Counted from the first letter of the stretch, positions 8,806 to 17,765 are shown. The stretch is DNA of 64,000 nucleotides from Streptomyces sp. NBC_00461 (GCF_036013935.1 NZ_CP107902.1:2575001-2639000), one strand, 5' to 3'. Numbers and translations: made by a program. Notes: a model not told the origin generated them from the letters alone.

Positions 8806-9621
8806 ATGAGCAAGCGGAACAGCCAGAGCTCGAAGACGGCGGCCCGGGAGCGGCTGCGGCAGGAGCGCGAGCGTCAGGCCAAGCGGGCCAAGGCCAAGCG
8901 GCAGATCATCGTGGCCGGCTCGGTCGTCGCCGTCCTCGCGGCGGCCGGCGGCATAGGCTACGCCGTCGTCCAGGCCAACAAGCCCAGCCACTGGGAGGCC
9001 GCGAAGGACGACAAGGTGGTCGCGCCGGCCAACACCACGGGCACCGACGGCACCACCGTCGTCATCGGCAAGGCCGACGCCAAGAAGACCCTCAAGGTCT
9101 ACGAGGACTCCCGCTGCCCGATCTGCGCCCAGTTCGAGCAGACCGTCGGTTCGACCGTGAAGAAGGACATCGACGGCGGCAAGTACAAGATCCAGTACAT
9201 CGGCGCCACCTTCATCGACAACAAGGACAACGGTGAGGGCTCCAAGAACGCGCTGAGCGCCCTGGGAGCCGCGCTGAACGTCAGCGACGACGCCTTCCTC
9301 CAGTACAAGACCGCCCTGTACTCGACCAAGTGGCACCCGGACGAGACCACCGACAAGTTCAAGGACGACAGCTACCTCATCAAGGTCGCCCAGACCGTCC
9401 CCGCGCTGAAGAACAACACGAAGTTCCAGGACGCGGTCAAGAAGGGCACCTACGACGCCTGGGCGATGGCCATGTCGAAGACCTTCGACGACAACAAGGA
9501 CGGCGTGCAGGGCACCCCGAGCTTCGTCATGAACGGCAAGCAGCTCACGACCTCTCCTCCCAACCAGGCGTGGACGGTCGCGGAGTACAACAAGGTCCTG
9601 GACGCGGCCCTCAAGGCCTGA
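8806..9621 (+). CDS. Membrane-anchored DsbA-like thioredoxin-fold protein
   Basis: Protein of 271 residues. A basic N-terminus rich in Arg, Lys and Glu (1-33) precedes one membrane segment (about 34-55, IIVAGSVVAVLAAAGGIGYAV), leaving a thioredoxin-fold domain outside the cell. The redox motif is C104-P-I-C107 in YEDSRCPICAQFEQ, and the fold ends with the cis-Pro region GTPSFVMNGKQL, as in DsbA-type thiol oxidoreductases of the thioredoxin_4 family. It should catalyse or shuttle disulfides in exported proteins. I chose ATG 8806 because GGAG at 8793-8796 is correctly spaced; an in-frame ATG at 8791 has no such site. A strong hairpin follows the stop. The upstream membrane protein gene is probably co-transcribed. 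Confidence 0.88.
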   Translation: MSKRNSQSSKTAARERLRQERERQAKRAKAKRQIIVAGSVVAVLAAAGGIGYAVVQANKPSHWEAAKDDKVVAPANTTGTDGTTVVIGKADAKKTLKVYEDSRCPICAQFEQTVGSTVKKDIDGGKYKIQYIGATFIDNKDNGEGSKNALSALGAALNVSDDAFLQYKTALYSTKWHPDETTDKFKDDSYLIKVAQTVPALKNNTKFQDAVKKGTYDAWAMAMSKTFDDNKDGVQGTPSFVMNGKQLTTSPPNQAWTVAEYNKVLDAALKA

Positions 9622-9652
9622 CTCCGCCAAGGAACTTCACCATCCGCATGAA

Positions 9653-9683
9653 GAGCGGGCGAACTTTCGGAGTTCGCCCGCTC
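9653..9683 (+). terminator. Hairpin terminator after the DsbA-like gene
   Basis: A perfect 13-bp stem, GAGCGGGCGAACT / AGTTCGCCCGCTC, with a 5-nt loop TTCGG, lies 31 nt after the stop and before the phoD promoter. Confidence 0.85.
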
Positions 9684-9691
9684 CCGCGCTT

Positions 9692-9713
9692 ACCGATCAG
9701 TAACCTGATCGGT
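9692..9713 (+). promoter_or_regulatory. 22-bp palindrome over the phoD -10 region
   Basis: ACCGATCAG-TAAC-CTGATCGGT is a perfect 9-bp inverted repeat that ends one base before the GTG of phoD. The hexamer TAACCT at 9701-9706 sits in its centre, 8 nt before the GTG, and could be the -10 box of a leaderless transcript. A protein bound here would block the promoter; alternatively the repeat could be an activator site. No ribosome binding site fits between repeat and start codon. Confidence 0.55.
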
Positions 9714-9714
9714 C

Positions 9715-11385
9715 GTGACCAGTCGATACAGAACGCCCGAGGCATCCCAGGACCTCAACTCCCTCAAGCCCCGCCGCCGTACGGTCGTCAAGGCCGCGGC
9801 GGCGACCGCTGTCCTGGCCGGCCCGCTCGCCGCCGCGCTCCCAGCCCGCGCCGCCGCCGAGACCCCTCAGTTCCTGCACGGCGTCGCGTCCGGCGACCCG
9901 CTGCCCGACGGCATCCTGCTGTGGACCCGGGTGACTCCCACCACCGAGGCGACACCCGGCTCGGGCCTCGGCCCGGACACCGAGGTCAGCTGGATCGTCG
10001 CCAAGGACAAGGCGCTGACGAACATCGTCGCCAAGGGCTCGATCACCGCCACCGCCGCCTCCGACCACACCGTCAAGGCGGACATACGGGGCCTGCAGCC
10101 CGCCACCGACTACTGGTTCCGCTTCTCGGCGGGCGGCACCGACTCCCCGGCGGCGCGCACCCGCACCGCGCCGGCGGCGGACGCGGCCGTGTCCGGCCTG
10201 CGCTTCGGCGTGGTCTCCTGCGCCAACTGGGAGGGCGGCTACTTCGCCTCGTACCGCCATCTCGCGGCCCGTGGCGACCTGGACGCCTGGCTGCACCTCG
10301 GCGACTACATCTACGAGTACAAGTCCGGCGAGTACGCGGCCCGCGGCACGGTCGTCCGCCCGCACGCGCCGGCCAACGAGATCATCACGCTCGCCGACTA
10401 CCGCACCCGGCACGGCAAGTACAAGACCGACCCGGATCTGCAGGCCCTGCACCACAAGGCGCCGGTCGTCGCGATCTGGGACGACCACGAGTTCGCCGAC
10501 AACTCCTGGTCCGGCGGCGCCGTCAACCACACCGAGGGCGCCGAGGGCACCTGGACCGACCGCAAGGCGGCCGCCAAGCAGGCCTACTTCGAGTGGATGC
10601 CGGTCCGCCCGGCGATCGCGGGCACCACCTACCGCCGGCTGCGCTTCGGCAAGCTCGCCGACCTGTCCCTGCTGGACCTGCGCTCCTTCCGCTCCCAGCA
10701 GGCGTCCACGGCGAGCGGTTCGGTCGACGACCCGGACCGTACGATCACCGGACGCGCCCAACTCGACTGGCTGAAGGCCGGGTTGAAAGCCTCCGACACA
10801 ACCTGGCGACTGGTCGGCAACTCGGTGATGATCTCGCCGTTCGCCGTCGGCTCCCTCTCCGCCGACCTGCTCAAGCCGCTGGCGAAGCTGCTCGGGCTGC
10901 CGCAGGAGGGCCTCGCCCTCAACACCGACCAGTGGGACGGCTACACGGACGACCGCCGCGAGCTGCTGGCCCATCTGCGCTCGAACGCGATTCGCAACAC
11001 CGTCTTCCTCACCGGCGACATCCACATGGCCTGGGCCAACGACGTGCCCGTGGACGCCGGTACGTACCCGCTGTCGGCCTCCGCCGCCACGGAGTTCGTG
11101 GTCACCTCGGTGACCTCCGACAACCTCGACGACATCGTGAAGGTCCCCGAGGGCACGGTCTCCGCGATCGCCTCGCCGATCATCCGCGCCGCCAACCGGC
11201 ACGTCCACTGGGTCGACACCGACCGCCACGGCTACGGCGTCCTCGACATCACAGCCGACCGGGCGCAGATGGACTACTACGTCCTGTCCGACCGCACGAA
11301 GGCCGACGCGACGTCCTCCTGGGCCCGTTCGTACCGCACGCGCACCGGCACGCAGAAGGTCGAGCGGACCTACGACCCCGTATAG
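9715..11385 (+). CDS. phoD: Alkaline phosphatase D family protein, Tat-exported
   Basis: Secreted metal-dependent phosphatase/phosphodiesterase of 556 residues that releases phosphate from organic phosphoesters outside the cell. The N-terminus has a twin-arginine signal ([10 protein letters not shown] at 19-28), a hydrophobic core and an ARA-A cleavage region near residues 44-47. Then follows an N-terminal PhoD fibronectin-like domain and the metallophosphatase domain with [20 protein letters not shown] and LTGDIHMAW, the expected metal ligands. The C-terminus lacks any membrane anchor. Streptomyces phoD genes are generally reported to be induced by phosphate starvation through PhoP; I could not identify convincing PHO direct repeats here. 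GTG 9715 has no ribosome site and is probably leaderless. The gene converges on a hydrolase gene with only 7 bp between stops. Confidence 0.93.
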   Translation: MTSRYRTPEASQDLNSLKPRRRTVVKAAAATAVLAGPLAAALPARAAAETPQFLHGVASGDPLPDGILLWTRVTPTTEATPGSGLGPDTEVSWIVAKDKALTNIVAKGSITATAASDHTVKADIRGLQPATDYWFRFSAGGTDSPAARTRTAPAADAAVSGLRFGVVSCANWEGGYFASYRHLAARGDLDAWLHLGDYIYEYKSGEYAARGTVVRPHAPANEIITLADYRTRHGKYKTDPDLQALHHKAPVVAIWDDHEFADNSWSGGAVNHTEGAEGTWTDRKAAAKQAYFEWMPVRPAIAGTTYRRLRFGKLADLSLLDLRSFRSQQASTASGSVDDPDRTITGRAQLDWLKAGLKASDTTWRLVGNSVMISPFAVGSLSADLLKPLAKLLGLPQEGLALNTDQWDGYTDDRRELLAHLRSNAIRNTVFLTGDIHMAWANDVPVDAGTYPLSASAATEFVVTSVTSDNLDDIVKVPEGTVSAIASPIIRAANRHVHWVDTDRHGYGVLDITADRAQMDYYVLSDRTKADATSSWARSYRTRTGTQKVERTYDPV

Positions 11386-11392
11386 CCCTCGT

Positions 11393-11962
11393 CTACAGGC
11401 TGTCGAGGAAGCCGAGTGCCACCCGCCAGGTGGCCTCGGCGGCCTCCCCGTCGTAGTCCGGCAGCCCGGGGTCGGTGTAGATGTGGCCGGCACCCGCGTA
11501 TCTGTACACCTCTACCTCGGCGCCCGCCCTGCCCATCTGCAGATACCAGGCGGTCAGCCAGTCGTCCGTCTCGAACGGGTCCGGCTCGGCGACATGCAGC
11601 TGGACCGGCAGGTCGTCCACCGAGGCGTTCGACGCGATGTCCGAGGTGCCGTGCAGGAGCAGCAGCCCGCGGGCCTTCTCGTCGCCGAGTGCGAGGGTCT
11701 GCGCGATGGAGGCGCCGAGCGAGAACCCGGCGTACACAAGGCCCCGCTCCGAGTACGGCGCGGCGGCCAGGACGGCTCTCCTGAGCAGTTCGTCCTTGCC
11801 GATCTCGTCCTTGAATGCCATGCCCTCCTCGACCGTCTCGAACGTACGCCCGTCGAAGAGGTCCGGTGTCCAGACCTCGTGCCCGGCGCCGCGCAGCCGG
11901 TCCGCGGCCTCGCGCACCGCGGGCCTGAGGCCGTTGGTCGAGTGAAAGAGCATGATGTTCAT
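11393..11962 (-). CDS. Dienelactone hydrolase family protein
   Basis: Alpha/beta hydrolase of 189 residues, cytosolic. The nucleophile elbow is G79-F-S81-L-G83, so the nucleophile is Ser where classical dienelactone hydrolase has Cys. The acid is probably the Asp in AEPDPFE and the histidine the one in GAGHIYTDPG. The size and the start MNIMLFHSTNGLRP fit a short DLH-type esterase; the substrate is unknown. I chose ATG 11962 from the protein start. An upstream GTG at 12031 in the same frame has a better spaced GAGGGGG and would add 23 residues unlike the family, so the start is uncertain. It is divergent from the MscS gene. Confidence 0.85.
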   Translation of the reverse strand: MNIMLFHSTNGLRPAVREAADRLRGAGHEVWTPDLFDGRTFETVEEGMAFKDEIGKDELLRRAVLAAAPYSERGLVYAGFSLGASIAQTLALGDEKARGLLLLHGTSDIASNASVDDLPVQLHVAEPDPFETDDWLTAWYLQMGRAGAEVEVYRYAGAGHIYTDPGLPDYDGEAAEATWRVALGFLDSL

Positions 11963-12034
11963 GAGGCCATGGTGCCAGCCGGTACTGACAACGCCGTTCG
12001 GCGCCCGTACCCCTTGCGCGCCCGAAGTCACATG

Positions 12035-12062
12035 TTCATGACCCCCTCGGGCCGGTTACGTT
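12035..12062 (+). promoter_or_regulatory. Probable leaderless promoter of the MscS gene
   Basis: TTCATG (12035-12040) and TACGTT (12057-12062) are separated by 16 nt, and the second hexamer ends 7 nt before the ATG. The GGAGG next to the ATG has only one base of spacing, too close to act as a normal ribosome site, so initiation on a leaderless mRNA is the better reading. Confidence 0.4.
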
Positions 12063-12069
12063 CGGAGGC

Positions 12070-13182
12070 ATGGAGAACATACTCCGCCCGCTGATCGTGA
12101 TCGGCGGCTCGGTCGTGATCACACTGCTCATCGGCTGGGCCACCGATCTACTGCTTCGCAAGGTCGACCAACGGCACAGCGAGACGCCCCTGTGGGGCCT
12201 GCTGCGCCGCGCCCGCGTGCCCTACCAGCTCGTGCTGTGCGCGGCGATGCTGAGAGGGTCCTACGACCAGGCGCAGCTGACCGAGGAGCACAGGGTCGGC
12301 GTCGGCCAGGTGCTGACGCTGGTACTGATCGGCTCCACGGCCTGGTTGGTGGTGCGGATCGCGGCCGCCATCGTCGAGTCGACGTACACCCGCTACGCGC
12401 GCATCCACCACGACGCCGCCCGGGTCCGCCGGGTGCGCACCCAGGTGTCACTGATCATGCGCGTGGTGACGGCGGTCGTCGGTGTGGTGGCGGTGTCCGC
12501 GATGCTGCTGACGTTCCCGGCGATGCGCGCGGCCGGCGCCTCGCTGCTGGCCTCGGCCGGCATCCTCGGCATCGTCGCCGGTGTCGCCGCCCAGTCCACG
12601 CTCAGCAACATGTTCGCGGGGCTGCAGATCGCCTTCGGCGACATGGTGCGCCTGGGCGACACGGTCGTGGTGGACGGCGAGTGGGGCACGGTCGAGGAGA
12701 TCACGCTGACGTTCCTGACCGTACGGACGTGGGACGAGCGCCGGATCACCATGCCGGTGTCGTACTTCACCTCCAAGCCGTTCGAGAACTGGTCGCGCGG
12801 CACGCCGCAGATGACCGGCATCGTCTACTGGCACCTCGACCACTCGGCGCCGGTGGAGCAGATGCGCGAGAAGCTCCGCGACATCCTGCGCGAGTGCCCG
12901 GCCTGGGACGGCCGCGACTACGGCCTGGCCGTCACCGACACCACCCCGAACACCATGCAGGTGCGGGCCCTGGTGACGGCCAAGGACGCGGACGACATCT
13001 GGACGGTGCGGGTCACGGTGCGCGAGCAGATGGTCCGGTGGCTGTGCGAGCGGCACCCGTACGCCCTGCCCCGGGTCAACACGGCGGACGCGTCTCTGCC
13101 CACCGGCCGGCGCTCGCCCGCCGGCTTCTCCGACGGCGCGGCCCGCCGCGCGCACGAGCCGCCCCGGACGGGTCGCGGCTGA
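12070..13182 (+). CDS. MscS family mechanosensitive channel
   Basis: Membrane channel of 370 residues that should open under hypo-osmotic stress. Hydrophobic segments lie at about 6-26, 50-65, 78-98 and 122-142, followed by the pore helix AAGASLLASAGILGIVAGVAAQSTLSNMF in two halves and the beta domain (MVRLGDTVVVDGEWGTVEEI), where MscS has its cytosolic vestibule. The C-terminal half (TGIVYWHLDHSAPVEQMREKL onward) matches the alpha/beta part of the vestibule, and the last 40 residues are Pro/Arg-rich and probably disordered. It converges on the SDR gene with 27 bp between stops. Confidence 0.93.
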   Translation: MENILRPLIVIGGSVVITLLIGWATDLLLRKVDQRHSETPLWGLLRRARVPYQLVLCAAMLRGSYDQAQLTEEHRVGVGQVLTLVLIGSTAWLVVRIAAAIVESTYTRYARIHHDAARVRRVRTQVSLIMRVVTAVVGVVAVSAMLLTFPAMRAAGASLLASAGILGIVAGVAAQSTLSNMFAGLQIAFGDMVRLGDTVVVDGEWGTVEEITLTFLTVRTWDERRITMPVSYFTSKPFENWSRGTPQMTGIVYWHLDHSAPVEQMREKLRDILRECPAWDGRDYGLAVTDTTPNTMQVRALVTAKDADDIWTVRVTVREQMVRWLCERHPYALPRVNTADASLPTGRRSPAGFSDGAARRAHEPPRTGRG

Positions 13183-13209
13183 GGGCCCGCGCCGAGACCG
13201 TACGAGGTC

Positions 13210-13950
13210 TCAGTGGCCGCGCTCCGCACCCCCGTTGACCTGGACGACCTGCGAGGTGACATGCCCCGCGGCCGGTGAGGCGAGCCAGTGCAGGGTCGCG
13301 GCCACGTCGCCGGGGGTGCCGGCGCGCTTGTTCAGGGTGTCCCCCACGAGCCGCTCACGCCGCTCGGGGGCGATCCGCGGCCCGAAGAACTCGGTGTCCT
13401 CGATGTACCCGGGCGCGACGACGTTCGCGGTGATCCCGCGCGGTCCGAGCTCCCGGGCGAGGTCATGCGCGTACGGGTGCAACGCGGCCTTGGCTCCCGC
13501 GTACGCCCCGCTGCCGGACCCCCGGTAGGCGGCGATGGAGCTGACGAACAGCACCCGTCCGCCCGGCGTGGCCAGCCGGTCCTTGAGGGCCTCCGTGAGC
13601 AGCGCGGCGGTCAGGGTGTTGATCCGGAAGTTGACGGTCCAGTCGTGCGCGACCCGGTCGAGCGGATCGGCGCTGTCCGACGCGGGCTCCAGCCGCCCGG
13701 TGCCTCCGGCGGAGTGGATCAGCACGTCCACGGCCCCGAACTCCCGCTCCACGTGGTCGGCGACCCCCCGTACCGCTGCCGGATCACTCAGATCGGCCGC
13801 GTACGTCGAGGCCCCGGGCACCGCGGCCTCGTCGAGCACCTCCGCGCGCCGCCCGAGCAGCAGGACACGGTCCCCGTCCGCCGCGAACACCTGCGCCGCC
13901 GCGAGTCCAATGCCCGTACCGCCACCGCTGATTACGACATTACGAGTCAT
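13210..13950 (-). CDS. SDR family oxidoreductase (3-oxoacyl-ACP reductase-like)
   Basis: Cytosolic NAD(P)-dependent dehydrogenase of 246 residues. The nucleotide motif is SGGGTGIG (8-15), the second motif is HSAGG in place of NNAGG, and the catalytic set is S138, Y150 and K154 in SSIAAYRGSGSGAYAGAKAA. GRRAEV after the second strand favours NADP. The C-terminus (ASPAAGHVTSQVVQVNGG) is the classical SDR ending. The substrate is unknown; FabG-like annotation would rest only on overall similarity. ATG 13950 has no ribosome site, but TAGGGT ends 6 nt upstream. The antiporter gene ends 66 bp behind it. Confidence 0.9.
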   Translation of the reverse strand: MTRNVVISGGGTGIGLAAAQVFAADGDRVLLLGRRAEVLDEAAVPGASTYAADLSDPAAVRGVADHVEREFGAVDVLIHSAGGTGRLEPASDSADPLDRVAHDWTVNFRINTLTAALLTEALKDRLATPGGRVLFVSSIAAYRGSGSGAYAGAKAALHPYAHDLARELGPRGITANVVAPGYIEDTEFFGPRIAPERRERLVGDTLNKRAGTPGDVAATLHWLASPAAGHVTSQVVQVNGGAERGH

Positions 13951-13956
13951 GATCCG

Positions 13957-13962
13957 ACCCTA
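13957..13962 (-). promoter_or_regulatory. -10-like hexamer TAGGGT before the SDR gene
   Basis: TAGGGT on the minus strand ends 6 nt before the ATG; with no Shine-Dalgarno sequence this suggests a leaderless transcript. Confidence 0.35.
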
Positions 13963-14016
13963 CGCACCGAGAGCCGCCGAACGCGAAAGATCCGGGGACT
14001 CGCCGCCGCCGGAACG

Positions 14017-15603
14017 TCACCGCAGACTGCGCACGTCGAGATGGCGCAGCACCCGGTCCACGATCTCCGGATCCGCTCCGGGCTCGCTGCGCGCCGCCAG
14101 CACCTCGTGCCGCGCCGCGCTCAGCATCTCGCCCTGGATCCGCCGCACCCGCTTCAGCCGGCGCGCCCGGTGCTCGTGGGCCTCCCGCCGCTCCTCGTCG
14201 CCCATGTCCGGGCTGATCCGCACCCCGATGTCGAAGGCCCGCCGCAGCATCTGCTCGGACAGCTCCTCCGGCAGCTCCTCGCCCTCCTCGATCTCCCTCA
14301 GCCGCTGCTTGGCCGCCCGGGCCGCCCGGACGGCGAGTACCTTCTCGAAGTCCTTCTCCCGCTCGGTGTCGGCCCGCACTCCGAGCCGCTTCACCAGCCA
14401 CGGCAGAGTGAGCCCCTGCAGCACCAGCGTGCCCATGATCACCCCGAAGGCGACGAACACGATCTCGTCCCGGTCCGGGAAGGCCGAACCGTCGTCGGTC
14501 CTGAGCGGAATCGCCAGCGCCAACGCCACCGAGGCCACGCCCCGCATCCCCGACCACCACATCACGACGGTCTCCCGCCAGGTCATCGGGATGTCCTCGT
14601 CGTGGTCCCGCTTGGCGTGCAGCCGCTTGGTGAGCCAGGTCGCCGGCAGCAGGTACACCAGACGTACGACGACCACCACGGCCACGATCACCCCCGCCCA
14701 GCCGAGCATCTCGCCCCACCGCCCGGCCGCCGTCCGGATCGCGTTGTGCAGTTCGAGGCCGATCAGCCCGAACGCGACGCCCGTGACGAGCGTGTCGACC
14801 ACGTTCCAGAAGGTGTGCCCGGCCAGGCGGGTCATGACGTCGTCGGCGTCGTTGGCGTACTCGGCGAGGAACAGCGCGGTCATCAGCACGGCGAGCACGC
14901 CGGACCCGTGCAGCTCCTCCGCGAGCACGTACGACGCGTACGGCACCAGGAGGGTCAGCCCGATCTGCAGGGTCGGATCGTCCAGCAGATCGAGCAGCTT
15001 GTTGGCGCCCCAGCCGAGCGCGACCCCGATCGCCACCGCCACCACGCCGGAGAGCACCAGGTCGAGGGCGGCCCGCCCCGGATGGAACTCCCCGCTGACG
15101 GCGGCGGCGATCGCCACGTGGTAGAGCACGATCGCCGTGACGTCGTTGAACAGCCCCTCGCCCTCCAGGATGGACACCAGGCGACGCGGCAGCCCGAGCT
15201 GGCCCGCGACCGCGGTCGCCGCGACCGGGTCCGGCGGGGCGACCAGCGCGCCGAGCGCCACGGCGGCGGCGATGGGCAGCCCCGGCACGATCGCGTGCGC
15301 GACGGCGGCCACACACACGGTGGTGACGAACACCAGCGCCACGGCCAGCAGGAAGATCGGCCGCAGGTTGGCCGCGAACTGCCGCCAGGACGTCCGCCGC
15401 ACCGCCGCGTACAGCAGCGGCGGGAGCAGCAGGGGCAGGATCAGATCGGGCGGGACGTCGACGTTCGGCACGAAGTCGAGTACGGCGAGGACGATGCCCA
15501 GGAGAGTCATCAGCACCGGCGCCGGCAGCCCGAGGCGATCCCCGACCGGGACGCTCACCAGGGCCCCGAGCAACAGCACGAACAGCAGGGCCAACTGATC
15601 CAC
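14017..15603 (-). CDS. CPA1 family Na+/H+ antiporter
   Basis: Membrane exchanger of 528 residues. About twelve hydrophobic segments fill residues 1-410, and the C-terminal 120 residues are charged, helical and cytosolic (ADTEREKDFEKVLAVRAARAAKQRLREIEEGEE). The ion-binding region reads APPDPVAATAV (with D125) and EGEGLFNDVTAIV (with N153-D154), the NhaP/NHE-type ND pair. It should exchange Na+ or K+ for H+ in pH or salt homeostasis; ion preference cannot be told. Start is GTG 15603 with GGAG 8 nt upstream; the open frame continues to 15816 but is Arg-rich non-coding-like sequence over the GNAT gene. It is 79 bp downstream of the GNAT gene on the same strand. Confidence 0.92.
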   Translation of the reverse strand: MDQLALLFVLLLGALVSVPVGDRLGLPAPVLMTLLGIVLAVLDFVPNVDVPPDLILPLLLPPLLYAAVRRTSWRQFAANLRPIFLLAVALVFVTTVCVAAVAHAIVPGLPIAAAVALGALVAPPDPVAATAVAGQLGLPRRLVSILEGEGLFNDVTAIVLYHVAIAAAVSGEFHPGRAALDLVLSGVVAVAIGVALGWGANKLLDLLDDPTLQIGLTLLVPYASYVLAEELHGSGVLAVLMTALFLAEYANDADDVMTRLAGHTFWNVVDTLVTGVAFGLIGLELHNAIRTAAGRWGEMLGWAGVIVAVVVVVRLVYLLPATWLTKRLHAKRDHDEDIPMTWRETVVMWWSGMRGVASVALALAIPLRTDDGSAFPDRDEIVFVAFGVIMGTLVLQGLTLPWLVKRLGVRADTEREKDFEKVLAVRAARAAKQRLREIEEGEELPEELSEQMLRRAFDIGVRISPDMGDEERREAHEHRARRLKRVRRIQGEMLSAARHEVLAARSEPGADPEIVDRVLRHLDVRSLR

Positions 15604-15682
15604 GCTCAGCGCTCCGGGAGGGTCGACGTACGGGCAGCGGACCTCAAGCCTGCCACGCGACCGTCCCTGCCGCCCCGGGCCG

Positions 15683-16153
15683 CTACAGGGCGCGCCGCAT
15701 CGCCCGGTGCGGGATGCCCGCCTCCGGGTACTCCGGTCCGTACGCCTCGTATCCGAGCCGCTCGTAGAACCCGAGCGCATGCGTCTGCGCGTGCAGATCC
15801 ACCGCCGCGAGCCCACGCGCGCGTGCCGCGTCCTCGACGGCGCGCACCAGCGCCGCCCCGATGCCGAGCCCGCGCGCCTGCTGCGTGACCGCGAGCCGCC
15901 CGAGCGAACCCACCGTCAGGTCGCCGTCGGTCTTCGCCGCGGCCCGCTCCCCGTGCAGCAGCCGCGCGGTGCCGAGCGGCACCCCGTCCGCCCGCACGGC
16001 CAGCACATGCACCGCCACGGCGTCGTACGCGTCGTACTCGATGTCCTCGGGCACGCCCTGCTCGCCGACGAAGACCTCCTTGCGGACCGCGAAGCACATC
16101 TCCTGGTCGGCGGGGTCCTCGGCGACGCGCACCACGTACGCGTGCGTGGTCAT
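15683..16153 (-). CDS. GNAT family N-acetyltransferase
   Basis: Acetyl-CoA-dependent acyltransferase of 156 residues. The acetyl-CoA loop is [13 protein letters not shown] (91-103), preceded by the strand LGRLAV and followed by [33 protein letters not shown]. This arrangement is typical of ElaA-like GNATs. The acceptor is unknown. The ATG overlaps the stop of the RluD-type gene (ATGA), with GGAG inside that gene serving as ribosome site, so the pair is translationally coupled. Confidence 0.9.
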   Translation of the reverse strand: MTTHAYVVRVAEDPADQEMCFAVRKEVFVGEQGVPEDIEYDAYDAVAVHVLAVRADGVPLGTARLLHGERAAAKTDGDLTVGSLGRLAVTQQARGLGIGAALVRAVEDAARARGLAAVDLHAQTHALGFYERLGYEAYGPEYPEAGIPHRAMRRAL

Positions 16154-17094
16154 CCGTACGTCTCCTCGCGGACCTGGTCGAGGGCCTTCTGCAGGTCGGC
16201 CGGGTAGTCGCTCTCGAACTCGACCCACTGTCCGTCGCCGGGGTGCTCGAAGCCGAGCCGCACGGCGTGCAGCCACTGCCGGGTCAGGAACAGCCGCTTG
16301 GCGAGCGTCGGGTCGGCGCCGTACGTCAGGTCGCCGACGCAGGGGTGGCGGTGGGCGGCCATGTGCACGCGGATCTGGTGGGTGCGGCCGGTCTCCAGCT
16401 TCACGTCGAGCAGGGAGGCCGCGCGGAACGCCTCGATGAGGTCGTAGTGCGTGACGGACGGCTTGCCTTCGGCCGTGACCGCCCACTTGTAGTCGTGGTT
16501 GGGGTGGCGGCCGATGGGGGCGTCGATGGTGCCGCTGGTCGGGTCCGGGTGGCCCTGCACGAGCGTGTGGTAGCGCTTGTCGACCGTGCGCTCCTTGAAC
16601 TGGCGCTTGAGCGACGTGTACGCGCGCTCGGACTTGGCCACGGCCATCAGGCCGGACGTGCCGACGTCGAGCCGGTGCACGATGCCCTGGCGCTCGGCGG
16701 CACCGGAGGTGGAGATGCGGTAGCCGGCCGCGGCGAGGCCGCCGATGACGGTCGGCCCGGTCCAGCCGGGGCTGGGGTGGGCGGCGACACCGACGGGCTT
16801 GACGATCACGACCACGTCATCGTCGTCGTACGCGATCTCCATGCCCTCGACCGGCTCCGCGACGATCTGCACGGGCGCGGGTGCCTGCGGCATCTCGACC
16901 TCGAGCCAGGCCCCGCCGTGCACCCGCTCGGACTTCCCGACCACCGAGCCGTCGACCGTGACCTTCCCCGCCGCGGCGAGTTCGGCGGCCTTCGTCCGGG
17001 AGAAGCCGAACATGCGGGAGATGGCGGCGTCGACGCGCTCGCCCTCCAGGCCGTCGGGCACGGGCAGGGTACGGATCTCGGGAACGGTGCTCAC
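16150..17094 (-). CDS. RluA/RluD family 23S rRNA pseudouridine synthase
   Basis: Protein of 314 residues that converts uridines to pseudouridine in RNA, most likely 23S rRNA. An N-terminal S4 RNA-binding domain (about 17-65, [22 protein letters not shown]) precedes the catalytic domain with the invariant H140-R-L-D143 in [12 protein letters not shown]143 is the nucleophile. [14 protein letters not shown] and [15 protein letters not shown] are further RluA-family signatures. Start GTG 17094. It lies downstream of lspA, separated by 95 bp carrying an 11-nt tandem repeat; this lspA-rluD order is common in bacteria. The exact target site (RluD versus RluC type) cannot be decided. Confidence 0.93.
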   Translation of the reverse strand: MSTVPEIRTLPVPDGLEGERVDAAISRMFGFSRTKAAELAAAGKVTVDGSVVGKSERVHGGAWLEVEMPQAPAPVQIVAEPVEGMEIAYDDDDVVVIVKPVGVAAHPSPGWTGPTVIGGLAAAGYRISTSGAAERQGIVHRLDVGTSGLMAVAKSERAYTSLKRQFKERTVDKRYHTLVQGHPDPTSGTIDAPIGRHPNHDYKWAVTAEGKPSVTHYDLIEAFRAASLLDVKLETGRTHQIRVHMAAHRHPCVGDLTYGADPTLAKRLFLTRQWLHAVRLGFEHPGDGQWVEFESDYPADLQKALDQVREETYG

Positions 17095-17144
17095 CCGTCG
17101 AGTATGCCGGACGGGTCGGACAGCCCCGTACGCCAGCCTGTGCG

Positions 17145-17199
17145 CTCAGGCCTTGCTCGGGCCTCGTTCAGGCCTTGGTCAGACCTTGGTCAGTCCTTG
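17145..17199. repeat. Five tandem 11-nt repeats overlapping the lspA stop
   Basis: Units at 17145, 17156, 17167, 17178 and 17189 read CTCAGGCCTTG, CTCGGGCCTCG, TTCAGGCCTTG, GTCAGACCTTG and GTCAGTCCTTG on the plus strand. The last unit contains the lspA stop codon (17190-17192) and the last two sense codons; the others extend into the spacer before the RluD-type gene. The period is not a multiple of three, so it cannot extend a protein repeat. Confidence 0.85.
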
Positions 17200-17765
17200 T
17201 GGACGGTGCCGTCCGGGTCGAGCCCCTTGAACGACAGCAGCACGATCAGGATGCCGCCGCACACGATCGCGGAGTCGGCCAGGTTGAAGACGGCGAAGCC
17301 TTTGGGCGAGATGAAGTCGACGACAGCGCCCTCGAAGATGCCGGGCGAGCGGAAGATCCGGTCGGTGAGGTTGCCGAGCGCACCGCCGAGCAGCAGGCCG
17401 AGTGCGATCGCCCAGGGCACGCTGTACAGCTTGCGGGCGAGGCGGGCGATCACCACGATCACCGCCGCCGCGATCATGGTGAAGATCACCGTGAAGGCCT
17501 CGCCGAAGCCGAACGCCGCTCCCGCGTTACGGATCGCCTCGAACTTCAGCCAGTCCCCGATGATCTCGATCGGCGCGTGATGCTCCAGCTTGGCGACCAC
17601 GATCATCTTGCTGACCAGGTCGAGGGTGTACGCGAAGGCGGCGACCGCGAACAGCACGGCGATACGGCGCCTGCCCCTGGGGCGTGCGGTCTCGCCCTGC
17701 TCCGGCTCGGTCCCCGCCGCTTCTGGGGAATCCGGCGTGCCGATGATGCGTTCCGCCTCTGCCAC
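17190..17765 (-). CDS. lspA: Lipoprotein signal peptidase (signal peptidase II)
   Basis: Inner-membrane aspartyl protease of 191 residues that cleaves prolipoproteins before the lipidated cysteine. Four hydrophobic segments lie at about 35-52, 86-108, 114-132 and 155-176. The catalytic aspartates are D135 in GNLTDRIFR and D164 in FNLADSAI, both in the family motifs. An N-terminal 33-residue charged extension ([20 protein letters not shown]) precedes the first helix; such tails are usual in actinomycetes. Start GTG 17765 with GAGGGA 5 nt upstream. It follows the DksA-like gene by 61 bp on the same strand. Confidence 0.95.
   Translation of the reverse strand: MAEAERIIGTPDSPEAAGTEPEQGETARPRGRRRIAVLFAVAAFAYTLDLVSKMIVVAKLEHHAPIEIIGDWLKFEAIRNAGAAFGFGEAFTVIFTMIAAAVIVVIARLARKLYSVPWAIALGLLLGGALGNLTDRIFRSPGIFEGAVVDFISPKGFAVFNLADSAIVCGGILIVLLSFKGLDPDGTVHKD

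Noticed and set aside
9640..9690. PHO-box-like GTTCGCCCGCT near phoD
   Set aside because: The match to GTTCACC lies in the arms of a perfect terminator stem and does not form two direct 11-nt repeats.
9330..11456. A 708-codon plus-strand frame over the DsbA-like gene and phoD
   Set aside because: Shadow of phoD in another frame; residues are Arg/Gly/Pro-rich without motifs, and it would cross a terminator and the phoD promoter.
13192..13209. Hairpin GAGACC-GTACGA-GGTCTC between the MscS and SDR genes
   Set aside because: A 6-bp stem is too weak to call a terminator in DNA of this composition, although it lies between convergent genes.
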